Below, in pieces: positions 24,894 to 32,852 of a stretch of 64,000 bases of DNA; position 1 is the stretch's first letter; every line of letters begins with the position of its first letter. Both the position numbers and the translations under genes were made by a program. Source of the DNA: Oscillatoriaceae cyanobacterium Prado104 (GTDB taxonomy: Bacteria > Cyanobacteriota > Cyanobacteriia > Cyanobacteriales > Microcoleaceae); NCBI GenBank assembly GCA_025454405.1, contig JALOON010000079.1, positions 47,801 through 111,800 on the forward strand, in the 5' to 3' direction. The notes below the pieces were generated by a model. The model saw only the letters and a list, made by a program, of their open reading frames with translations, did not search any database and had not been told where the DNA came from.

Positions 24894-25238
24894 CAGAAAC
24901 TATTTTCGATCGAGAACACAAGCAATCTGGTTTGGCGAGCGCCTAAAGGGCTAGAACGCAGTATTTTCGTGGATCGAACCCAGTTTTGCGGTCCAAACCG
25001 GAAAAATATTTTTTTATTGCATAGAACTGCTGATTTGAGCTCGCTATACATTATATTAAGAAACACTGAAGAAATTCACTATTTACCAGTTGAACCCTTC
25101 TGAGGCGCAATTACACACTCGTGTTTGCGCCCGATCGGTTTGTGCTATCCGCGATCCCTTTAAGTAAGTTTTAACTTGTGCTCTGGGATGGCTGGATGGT
25201 TCACAGTCAGAACCGTCCATTTTATTAATTCACAACTC
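24894..25238. other. bicA upstream region
   Basis: No supported frame; presumably holds the bicA promoter. The frame of bicA runs back to 25176, but the first 21 codons do not resemble BicA. Confidence 0.4.
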
Positions 25239-26912
25239 ATGTCAATTACTAATCAGATTCGTTTTAACAATCTGCGGGGCGACATCTTCGGCGGTGTAAC
25301 TGCTGCCATCGTCTCGCTGCCCCTGGCCCTCGCCTTCGGGGTCGCTTCCGGAGTAGGACCGATCGGGGGATTGTACGGTGCTATTTGCGTTGGCTTCTTT
25401 GCGGCGCTGTTTGGCGGCACCCCAACATTGATTTCCGAACCCACCGGGCCGATGACGGTGGTGATGACTGCGATCGTCGCCTCCCTCACCGCCAGCAATC
25501 CCGAACAAGGGCTGGCAATGGCTTTTACTGTCGTGATGCTGGCAGGGCTGTTTCAAATTATCTTTGGTGTTTTCAAATTAGGGAAATATGTCACCCTGAT
25601 GCCCTACAGCGTGATTTCCGGCTTCATGTCGGGAATTGGCGTGATTCTGATTATTTTGCAAATCGCACCCTTTTTGGGTCAAGCACCTCCCAAAGGCGGT
25701 GTTTTAGGAACTGTTGTCGCCATTCCGCAGTTGCTGGCGAACGTGAATCCGCCGGAAGCAATTCTCGGTGCCGTGACGCTGGCGATCATTTTCCTGATGC
25801 CGAAAAAGGTGAAGAAAATCGTGCCGCCGCAATTGGTGGCCCTGATTGTCGGCACCGTAATTTCCGTGACAGTGTTTCAGAACGCGGAGATTCGCCGAAT
25901 TGGCGAAATTCCGGTAGGACTCCCCCCCTTGCAATTGCCGACTTTTTCCCCCAACCAACTCACGATCATGTTTGTGGATGGGGTGATGCTGGGGATGCTG
26001 GGTTGTATCGATACCTTGCTGACTGCAGTGGTGGCGGACAGTTTGACGCGGACGGAACACAAGTCGGATAAAGAATTGATCGGTCAAGGGATTGGCAACA
26101 TCATGTCCGGGATCTGCGGTGGCTTACCGGGTGCTGGGGCAACGATGGGCACTGTGGTGAATATCCAAACCGGTGCAACTTCGGCGGTATCGGGTTTAAC
26201 TCGGGCCTTGGTGTTGCTGGTGGTTGTTTTGGGGGCGGCAAGGTTAACCGAACCGATTCCGATGGCGGTGTTGGCGGGGATTGCGCTGAAAGTGGGGATT
26301 GATATCCTGGACTGGAGTTTCTTGAAGCGATCGCACAAAGTATCTGTTAAGGGTTCCCTGATCATGTACGGGGTACTGCTGTTGACTGTGTTTGTGGATT
26401 TGATCGTGGCGGTGGGTGTGGGCGTATTTATTGCCAATATCCTGACGATCGAACGTTTGAGCGATTTGCAATCTTCAGAAGTTAAGCTGATTTCCGATAC
26501 GGATGATGATGCGATTCTCTCTCCTGAGGAGAAGCAAATCTTGGATGGAGCTCGCGGGCGCGTGTTGCTGTTCTGCTTGAGCGGCCCGATGATTTTTGGC
26601 TTGTCGAAAGCGATCGCCCGCGAACATAATGCGATGAAGGATGCTGATGCTTTGGTAATCGATTTGAGTGCTGTGCCACTGTTGGGCGTGACGGCTTCGC
26701 TGGCGATCGAAAATGCGATTCGCGATGCGTGCGATAAGGGCTTGCAGGTTTACATCGTCGGTGCCAGCGCCAAAATTCAGCAGCGCTTGCAGAAGCTCGG
26801 ATTGTTGGATCTGATTTTGCCCGAGCATATTTTGAGCGATCGCATTACAGCCTTGCAACAAGCTGTCGGCGTGGTTGAAAACAAAAAAGTTGCGATGGAA
26901 GTGCCAGCGTAA
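25239..26912 (+). CDS. bicA: Bicarbonate transporter BicA (SulP family)
   Basis: 557 residues from the ATG at 25239 (MSITNQIRFNNLRGDIFGGV). BicA is the low-affinity, high-flux Na+/HCO3- transporter of cyanobacteria. Motifs shared with characterised BicA: ALFGGTPTLISEPTGPMTVV (about 63-82), GMLGCIDTLLTAVVADSLTR, GAGATMGTVVNIQ. Fourteen predicted helices are followed by a cytoplasmic STAS domain (about 425-545, GRVLLFCLSGPMIFGLSKAI). Unlinked by strand to sbtAB but only 1.4 kb away. Confidence 0.93.
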   Translation: MSITNQIRFNNLRGDIFGGVTAAIVSLPLALAFGVASGVGPIGGLYGAICVGFFAALFGGTPTLISEPTGPMTVVMTAIVASLTASNPEQGLAMAFTVVMLAGLFQIIFGVFKLGKYVTLMPYSVISGFMSGIGVILIILQIAPFLGQAPPKGGVLGTVVAIPQLLANVNPPEAILGAVTLAIIFLMPKKVKKIVPPQLVALIVGTVISVTVFQNAEIRRIGEIPVGLPPLQLPTFSPNQLTIMFVDGVMLGMLGCIDTLLTAVVADSLTRTEHKSDKELIGQGIGNIMSGICGGLPGAGATMGTVVNIQTGATSAVSGLTRALVLLVVVLGAARLTEPIPMAVLAGIALKVGIDILDWSFLKRSHKVSVKGSLIMYGVLLLTVFVDLIVAVGVGVFIANILTIERLSDLQSSEVKLISDTDDDAILSPEEKQILDGARGRVLLFCLSGPMIFGLSKAIAREHNAMKDADALVIDLSAVPLLGVTASLAIENAIRDACDKGLQVYIVGASAKIQQRLQKLGLLDLILPEHILSDRITALQQAVGVVENKKVAMEVPA

Positions 26913-26947
26913 GCAGGTGCAAATTCGCCCAATATAGTTTTTTGTTT

Positions 26948-26978
26948 AGCAGGAGTGTCCGTCTCTCCTGCTATTTTT
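26948..26978 (+). terminator. Rho-independent terminator after bicA
   Basis: AGCAGGAG / CTCCTGCT stem with a 9-base loop, followed by ATTTTT, 36 bases beyond the bicA stop. Confidence 0.8.
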
Positions 26979-27129
26979 ACTGCCGATTTTGCTCTTTTTC
27001 TCTAGCAACCCCCCGATCGGTATTGACATCAATAACCTCATGAATGGATAGGCTAACCCGCTAGCATAAATGTTTTGATTCCCGTACCATGTAACTGTTA
27101 ACTGTCAACTGTCAACTGTTATAAATATC

Positions 27130-27813
27130 GTGTCTATATTTTCCGAAATTCCGACTGTGTGGCTGCAAATTTCCCTCGTGGGAATCTGGCTGGGCTCGAT
27201 CTTACTCATAGCTGAGGGGTTAAGTCGCTTTACTGCCGTCGATCCGGAGGTATCGCGAAAGGTGGTTCACATCGGTACTGGGAACGTGATTTTGCTGGCT
27301 TGGTGGCTGGAAATACCGGGTTGGGTGGGGATAACTGCGGGAATTTTAGCAGGTACGATCGCCCTGATTTCCTACAAAGTTCCGATTTTGCCAAGTGTTA
27401 ACAGCATCAACCGGCGGAGTTTTGGTACTTTTTTCTATGCCGTGAGTATCGCTGTTTTGGTGGCTTGGTTTTGGCCGCTACAAAATCAAGAATATGCTGC
27501 TTTGGGAATTTTAGTGATGACTTGGGGCGATGGATTGGCTGGCGCGATCGGTCAAAAATACGGCAAGCATCTCTATCGTGTTTGGGGAATGCAGAAGAGT
27601 TGGGAAGGTTCGGCAACTATGTTTGTGGTGAGTTTTGCTGTTAGCAGTTCGATCCTGTTATCGGTTCAAGGCAGCGTTTGGCAAACTTGGGCGGTGTCGG
27701 CAGTTGTGGCTGTAGTTGCTGCTACTTTGGAGTCGGTTTCTAAGTGGGGAATTGACAATTTGACTGTGCCGATCGGCAGCGGGGCGATTGCCTTTTTCCT
27801 CGATCGATTGTGA
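27130..27813 (+). CDS. Phytol kinase / polyprenol kinase-family membrane protein
   Basis: 227 residues with a GTG start. VDPEVSRKVVHIGTGNVILL and MTWGDGLAGAIGQKYGKHLY followed by KSWEGSATMFVVSF are the signature blocks of CDP-alcohol-dependent phytol, dolichol and diacylglycerol kinases. About seven membrane helices. In cyanobacteria the homologue salvages phytol from chlorophyll breakdown toward tocopherol. Stands alone after bicA. Confidence 0.85.
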   Translation: MSIFSEIPTVWLQISLVGIWLGSILLIAEGLSRFTAVDPEVSRKVVHIGTGNVILLAWWLEIPGWVGITAGILAGTIALISYKVPILPSVNSINRRSFGTFFYAVSIAVLVAWFWPLQNQEYAALGILVMTWGDGLAGAIGQKYGKHLYRVWGMQKSWEGSATMFVVSFAVSSSILLSVQGSVWQTWAVSAVVAVVAATLESVSKWGIDNLTVPIGSGAIAFFLDRL

Positions 27814-28064
27814 TAATATATTGCAGTTCGCAGTGAGGCATTCCTTCCGCAGAAAGGATCGCTCTCCAATCCGGCAGCATTGCAACGATGAATTTCTCTC
27901 CTATTTCTCTGCTCTCTCTGCGCCCTAGAGCGGTTGCATAATTCCGATGTCACTGGGGGGTAATTTGAAATCCTCACTGCAAACTCGATCGCGGTAAAAT
28001 CCCAGCAAAACAAGGTTTCGCTGGGGACAATTGAAGAGATTTAAAAGTAGTTGAAAAATTTACC

Positions 28065-28148
28065 GTTGTTGTTTGAGAGTTGTTGTTTGAGAGTTGTTGT
28101 TTGAGAGTTGTTGTTTGAGAGTTGTTGTTTGAGAGTTGTTGTTTGAGG
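28065..28148. repeat. Six-copy 14-bp tandem repeat
   Basis: GTTGTTGTTTGAGA repeated six times exactly (last copy ends in G). Non-coding. It lies 41 bases beyond the stop codon of the small minus-strand gene at 28189. Confidence 0.92.
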
Positions 28149-28188
28149 GAAATCTCTTTGCCTCGCTAGAAACGCCCCGATCGGCTTC

Positions 28189-28338
28189 TCATTTGTCCCA
28201 TTTAGAGTCTTTGGCTGGCGTACCTTCAAACGGCTGAACCCCAGTAGCTGGATAATTATCATCGCTCCGTTTAAAAATCCGCGATGCAGCTTCGGAAACG
28301 TAACGCATTGCGTCTACGACAGATTTAGAAAGATTCAT
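28189..28338 (-). CDS. Conserved small cyanobacterial protein
   Basis: 49 residues (MNLSKSVVDAMRYVSEAASR, then IFKRSDDNYPATGVQPFEGT and PAKDSKWDK). A GAGGCGG ribosome site precedes the ATG. The N-terminal amphipathic helix followed by an SDD-YP-TGVQPF block matches a small protein I recall from many cyanobacteria, function unknown. Confidence 0.6.
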   Translation of the reverse strand: MNLSKSVVDAMRYVSEAASRIFKRSDDNYPATGVQPFEGTPAKDSKWDK

Positions 28339-28674
28339 AGGAACCGCCTCTCTTTTCTGGTTTTTGATACTTATAGATTACTCCGATCGACTGTGCCAGC
28401 GATCGCTCTAGCAATATTTATTTTAATTACTTATCAGTCTGCAACGATCGAACCGCACTGAACATTGTAAAACTCACTGTTTCGTATTATTTCTTTACAG
28501 TATCTCAGCTAGGAAAATTCTGGGCTCGCCGTTCTTGTTGCCTTCCCATTCCGGACGCAAAAAATCAATAGTTTGACGCGCAGCAGATCGCGGTAAGGCT
28601 CGCTCGAACGCATCCGGCGTGCCGATCTGTTGCGTAATATCATGTCCGATCGATTACCATAACAAAAAAAGTTC
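28339..28674. other. Intergenic, nothing recognised
   Basis: A/T-rich DNA with scattered GATCG sites; no supported gene on either strand. Confidence 0.35.
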
Positions 28675-28724
28675 GTAGTAAGGACGGAAGTCTGCAGCAT
28701 TTTGCGGACTTCCGTCCTTACTAC
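28675..28724. repeat. Perfect 18-bp-arm hairpin (GTAGTAAGGACGGAAGTC family)
   Basis: GTAGTAAGGACGGAAGTC and its exact complement GACTTCCGTCCTTACTAC, 14-base loop. Related, less perfect hairpins occur near 20695, 24615 and 34731. Confidence 0.85.
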
Positions 28725-28914
28725 AAACAGTATCGCGGTCAATCGACCGGACGCGATATAAGTGCTAACAGCACAAAATTTGTAGTAAGTGTACCATAAT
28801 CAGGGTGCAAAAATCTACCGATTGTCGGCCAGAAAGTCGCGCAAATGCTGAAAATCTCAGACTGTTACCTGCAATCTTCATCAAAACCTTACAAAAAGAT
28901 ATGGTATTAGTTAC

Positions 28915-28925
28915 TATAATTAGAA
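28915..28925 (+). promoter_or_regulatory. Possible -10 region of pncB
   Basis: TATAATTAGAA, containing a consensus TATAAT 33 bases upstream of the pncB ATG. The same 11 bases occur at 32035-32045 upstream of the PchB-like gene. No good -35 box seen. Confidence 0.35.
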
Positions 28926-28952
28926 TAAAGAAGTTTGTCGGGGGTTTTTCTG

Positions 28953-30359
28953 ATGAAAACTACCACTGAGAACCTGACTGCAGGCCCTGCAGAAATAGGA
29001 GAAGATCGAGAACTAACGGTTTCCCCAGAAGACTACAGTCTGTTAACCGATCTCTACCAGTTGACGATGGCGGCTTGTTACGTCGGGGAAGCGATCGACG
29101 ATCGCCCCGCGAGTTTTGAGATGTTCGCGCGGCGGCTGCCGGAAGGTTTCGGCTACGCGATCGCGATGGGCTTGACTCAAGTTCTCGACTATCTGGAAAA
29201 ATTGCGGTTTTCTGAATTTCAAATTCAGGCCTTGCAGTCTGCAGGCATTTTTGCCGGAGCCCCGGAGAGATTTTGGACGCTGCTGGCTGAGGCCCGCTTT
29301 ACGGGCGATGTCTGGGCGGTGCCGGAAGGGACGGCGGTATTTGCCAACGAACCGCTGCTGCGGATCGAGGCTCCTTTGTGGCAGGCTCAGCTAGTGGAAA
29401 CTTACGTACTCAATGCGATCAATTATCAAACACTAATTGCGACGCGATCGGCCAGACTGCGGGATGCTGCTGGTCCGGAAGCTAAATTGCTGGAATTCGG
29501 GACGCGCAGGGCTTTTAGCCCTCAAGCTGCGGTGTGGGCGGCGAGGGCGGCGCTGGCTGCCGGATTGGATGGAACTTCTAATGTGTTGGCAGCCTTAAAG
29601 TTGGGGCGCAAACCAGTAGGTACTATGGCTCATGCTTTGGTCATGGCCCTCGGAGCTTTGGAAGGCAGCGAAGAGCAAGCGTTTGCAGCGTTTCACAGAT
29701 ATTTTCCAGGTGCGCCGCTGCTGATCGATACTTACGATACAGTGGTGGCGGCGAGGAAGTTGGCCGATCGAATTAACAGCGGCGAAATGCAGTTAGAAGG
29801 AGTGCGACTGGATTCGGGGGATTTGGCAGCGCTGTCTCGGGAAGTGCGATCGATCCTGCCGGGAATTCCGATTATTGCCAGCGGCGATTTAGACGAATAC
29901 CAAATCGCTAAATTCAAAAGCGCGGGCGCTTGCATTGACGGTTACGGTTTGGGAACGAAGTTGGTCAGCGGTACGCCTGTAAACGGCGTTTATAAATTGG
30001 TGGAAATTGACGGCATTCCGGTGATGAAGGAAGCCAGCGAAAAGGTAACTTATCCGGGACGCAAGCAAATTTTTAGAACCGTGAAAGATGGAGAAATTAT
30101 CAGCGATTGTTTGGGATTGGCGAGCGAAGAAATTAAAATTGATGGCTCGGCAGAATCATTGATGAAATTGGTCGTTAAGCAGGGTAAACTATTGCAAGAA
30201 TCGGAAAGTTTGGAGGCGATCGCCAAACGAACTGCTGCTTCTGTAGCCAGCCTGCCGCCAGAAACTCGCCAGCTAAACAATCCAATTGCACCGCCGATCG
30301 AAATTTCTCCAGCTTTGCAAAATCTCACTCAAAAAACCCAAAAATTCAGCAATCATTAG
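28953..30359 (+). CDS. pncB: Nicotinate phosphoribosyltransferase
   Basis: 468 residues from the ATG at 28953; a TTG six codons earlier is in frame. It makes nicotinate mononucleotide from nicotinate and PRPP, the entry step of NAD salvage. Family marks: LLTDLYQLTMAACY, FEMFARRLPEGFGYAIAMGL, EFGTRRAFSPQAAVWAARAA, VRLDSGDLAALSREVR, IIASGDLDEYQI and GYGLGTKLVSG. First gene of an NAD cluster (pncB, nadD, nrtR, PchB-like, nadE), all on one strand. Confidence 0.95.
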   Translation: MKTTTENLTAGPAEIGEDRELTVSPEDYSLLTDLYQLTMAACYVGEAIDDRPASFEMFARRLPEGFGYAIAMGLTQVLDYLEKLRFSEFQIQALQSAGIFAGAPERFWTLLAEARFTGDVWAVPEGTAVFANEPLLRIEAPLWQAQLVETYVLNAINYQTLIATRSARLRDAAGPEAKLLEFGTRRAFSPQAAVWAARAALAAGLDGTSNVLAALKLGRKPVGTMAHALVMALGALEGSEEQAFAAFHRYFPGAPLLIDTYDTVVAARKLADRINSGEMQLEGVRLDSGDLAALSREVRSILPGIPIIASGDLDEYQIAKFKSAGACIDGYGLGTKLVSGTPVNGVYKLVEIDGIPVMKEASEKVTYPGRKQIFRTVKDGEIISDCLGLASEEIKIDGSAESLMKLVVKQGKLLQESESLEAIAKRTAASVASLPPETRQLNNPIAPPIEISPALQNLTQKTQKFSNH

Positions 30360-30537
30360 TCATTAGTTATTAGTTATTAGTCATTAGTCAACTATCAAAA
30401 GACGATCGCGATCGGGGACGCTCGCACTCCAAGACCATCGCGAGCGGGGGAGAGGGGAAGTTCTGAGTTTTGAACTTCAGAACTGTCTTTAACTCAAAAC
30501 TCAAAATTCAAAACTCAAAACTCCTTAACAACATGTC

Positions 30538-31137
30538 ATGCAGAAAATAGCTCTTTTTGGAACCAGTGCCGATCCGCCGACAGCAGGACACAAAACTATC
30601 ATCAGTTGGCTGGGCCAGCATTTCGATCGAGTGGCAGTTTGGGCAGCAGACAATCCTTTCAAATCGCACCAAACCTCCCTAGAACACCGCTCGGCAATGC
30701 TGCTGTTAATGATTCAAGAAATTAATGCACCGCGGCACAATATTAGCTTGCATCCAGAACTCAGCAGTCCGAGAACTTTAGAAACTGTACAACAGGCAAA
30801 ATCGATCTGGCCGGCTTCTGAGTTGACGCTAGTAATTGGTTCCGATTTAGTAGGACAATTGTGTCGTTGGTACAAAATCGAACAGTTGTTGCAACAAGTG
30901 CAGTTGCTGGTAGTACCCCGGCCGGGATGTCCGCCGGAACAAGTAGATTTGTGGCAGTTGAGGCGATTGGGTGCGGAGGTAGCGATCGCATCTTTGAACG
31001 CTCCCAATGTTTCTTCGACATTCTACCGCGAAACAGGAGATACGGAAGCTCTAACGCCTCCCATCGAAGCTTATATCAATCGGGAGCATTTGTACGCATG
31101 GCACGAGGCACAAGAAAGAACGAAGGTTGCTCGCTAG
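30538..31137 (+). CDS. nadD: Nicotinate-nucleotide adenylyltransferase
   Basis: 199 residues. Converts nicotinate mononucleotide and ATP to deamido-NAD. ALFGTSADPPTAGHKTIISW gives the nucleotidyltransferase GTxxPPTxGH motif, and NVSSTFYRE the C-terminal SSTxxR motif. It overlaps the following Nudix gene by 40 bases. Substrate follows from context between pncB and nadE. Confidence 0.92.
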   Translation: MQKIALFGTSADPPTAGHKTIISWLGQHFDRVAVWAADNPFKSHQTSLEHRSAMLLLMIQEINAPRHNISLHPELSSPRTLETVQQAKSIWPASELTLVIGSDLVGQLCRWYKIEQLLQQVQLLVVPRPGCPPEQVDLWQLRRLGAEVAIASLNAPNVSSTFYRETGDTEALTPPIEAYINREHLYAWHEAQERTKVAR

Positions 31138-31847
31138 CTGACTTTAAAGTAGGCGTAGATAATGTTATCTTCTCAGTCGATACAGCGCAGAATCGCTTGT
31201 TAGTATTGTTAGTAATGCGGCAAGACGAACCGTTTATTGACTGTTGGAGTCTGCCGGGTACATTGGTGCGGCATGGAGAGTCCCTCGAACAAGCGGCTTA
31301 CCGAATTTTGGCGGAGAAAATTCGGGTAAAAAATTTGTATTTGGAGCAACTGTATACTTTCGGAGAACCGGGGCGCGATCCTCGGGAATTTACCAGGGGC
31401 GATCGCTATCTTTCCGTAAGTTATTTTGCTTTAGTACGCTTGGAGGAAGCCGAGTTAATTGCCGGGAGTGTAGCGGCGGGATTCGGCCACAGAGTCAGCG
31501 GAATTGCTTGGTATCCCGTACACCAAGTACCTAAATTAGCATTCGATCACGATCGCATTCTCGAATACGGGTACCAGCGACTGCGAAACAAATTGGAATA
31601 CAGCCCTGTTGCCTTTGAAGTATTGCCAGAAAAGTTTACTTTGGGCGATTTGTACCAGCTTTATACTACTATTTTAGGAGAAAACTTCTCTGATTATTCT
31701 AATTTTAGGGCGCGGTTGTTAAAATTAGGTTTTTTATGCGATACGGGAGTTAAAGTTTCGCGAGGTGCCGGCCGTCCCGCTAGTTTGTACCGCTTTGATG
31801 CGGAAGCTTTTGCTCCTTTCAAGGACAAACCTTTAGTATTTATTTAG
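31098..31847 (+). CDS. nrtR: NrtR-type transcriptional regulator (degenerate Nudix plus winged helix)
   Basis: 249 residues; ATG within the end of nadD. The N-terminal 150 residues have the Nudix fold, but the catalytic box is degenerate: GESLEQAAYRILAEKIRVKN has Ile and Lys where REUxEE needs Glu. The C-terminus (FTLGDLYQLYTTILGENFSD, then GAGRPASLYRFD) is a winged helix-turn-helix. This is the plan of NrtR, which senses ADP-ribose and controls NAD synthesis. Expected targets are this cluster. Confidence 0.85.
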   Translation: MARGTRKNEGCSLADFKVGVDNVIFSVDTAQNRLLVLLVMRQDEPFIDCWSLPGTLVRHGESLEQAAYRILAEKIRVKNLYLEQLYTFGEPGRDPREFTRGDRYLSVSYFALVRLEEAELIAGSVAAGFGHRVSGIAWYPVHQVPKLAFDHDRILEYGYQRLRNKLEYSPVAFEVLPEKFTLGDLYQLYTTILGENFSDYSNFRARLLKLGFLCDTGVKVSRGAGRPASLYRFDAEAFAPFKDKPLVFI

Positions 31848-32111
31848 TTTTCAGTAAGTTTACCTAATTAAACTTAAGATCTGAACGCTCCAAAAGCTTA
31901 CTAGCTAGGCATTCTTACTGTTTCTTTCTGCCCTCTTTCAGCTTCGATCTGCCAAATTAGTTATCAGAACCGACTGATGTTAAATAATTCATCCGTAGAT
32001 CCGCGTTCATCCTTGCAGTGCCTTCATTCTTTCTTATAATTAGAAGAGATGACACTCCGGATTTGATTGAGTAAGATGGACTAGAGTTAAACTTACTAAG
32101 CAGTTCCGACT
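31848..32111. promoter_or_regulatory. Intergenic region, possible promoter at 32035-32045
   Basis: Holds TATAATTAGAA identical to the site upstream of pncB, 67 bases before the PchB-like ATG. Otherwise nothing recognised. Confidence 0.3.
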
Positions 32112-32414
32112 ATGAAATCCCCAGAAGAGTGTTCCGACATTCAGGAAATTAGAGAAGAAATCGATATAATCGATCGGGAAGTAATCGATGCTTTGAGCAA
32201 AAGATTTCAATATGTAATCGCGGCTGCCCGATTGAAAACCAGTGAAGCTAGTGTCAAAGCGCCCGATCGATTTAATGCTATGTTGCAGCAGCGACGCGAG
32301 TGGGCGCAAGAGTCTGGTTTGAACCCAGATATAGTCGAAAAGCTCTACCGGGATTTGGTAAACTATTTTATAGATGAAGAATTGAAGGAATGCACGGCCG
32401 ACACGGGAAATTGA
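32112..32414 (+). CDS. Chorismate mutase type II family, PchB (isochorismate lyase)-like
   Basis: 100 residues, the size of PchB. MKSPEECSDIQEIREEIDII, ALSKRFQYVIAAARLKTSEA and APDRFNAMLQQRREWAQESG follow Pseudomonas PchB closely, including active-site Arg14, Arg31 and Lys42. Position 90, Gln in PchB, is Glu here. PchB turns isochorismate to salicylate; related AroQ proteins are chorismate mutases. No isochorismate synthase or siderophore gene is nearby, and the gene sits between nrtR and nadE, so its substrate is uncertain. Confidence 0.82.
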   Translation: MKSPEECSDIQEIREEIDIIDREVIDALSKRFQYVIAAARLKTSEASVKAPDRFNAMLQQRREWAQESGLNPDIVEKLYRDLVNYFIDEELKECTADTGN

Positions 32415-32722
32415 GACGGAGATTGAAATAGGTACTGAGAGTATTTTGAGCCTTCTCCGTCAGATTTAGATCCCCCTAAATCCCCCTTAAAAAGGGGGAC
32501 TTTGAGTTTCTACAGATAGTCTCGGACAAACAGTTAGCAAAAACCGGGTTGTTCGCAACTATACTTCGCTGTCGCCGCCAGATTCAGTAAACAACACGGT
32601 TTCTGTAGTCTGAATGCGATCGAGACAACCAAGATTGACTTACCGCAACATACAGATTATTTTATAAATATTATTTTTCAATTCTACCTCTTGCTTATTC
32701 TCTCTAGCTCTTGATTCCTAGT
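32415..32722. other. Intergenic with AAACCGGG repeats
   Basis: Contains AAAAACCGGGTTGTT near 32540 and ACACGGTTTCTG near 32594, degenerate members of the common repeat, and a CCCCCTTAAAAAGGGGG hairpin near 32480-32500. No gene. Confidence 0.45.
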
Positions 32723-32848
32723 TATTCCTTCCCTCTTCCTTATTCCCTCTTCCTTATTCCCTCTTCCTTATTCCTTCTTCATTTTTCCTTATTCCTTATT
32801 CATTTTTCCTTCTTCCTTCTTCCTTCTTCCTTCTTCCTTCTTCCTTCG
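32723..32848 (+). repeat. Pyrimidine-only tandem repeats in the nadE leader
   Basis: TTCCCTCTTCCTTA units followed by about six TTCCTTC heptamers, ending 4 bases before the nadE start codon. The stretch lacks any purine-rich ribosome site. Confidence 0.9.
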
Positions 32849-32852
32849 ACTT

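Noticed and set aside
28509..28742. 77-residue minus-strand frame
   Set aside because: It crosses the perfect hairpin at 28675 and has no coding character or ribosome site.
30861..31097. N-terminal extension of the NrtR-type frame inside nadD
   Set aside because: It is nadD read in another frame; NrtR homology starts after the ATG at 31098.
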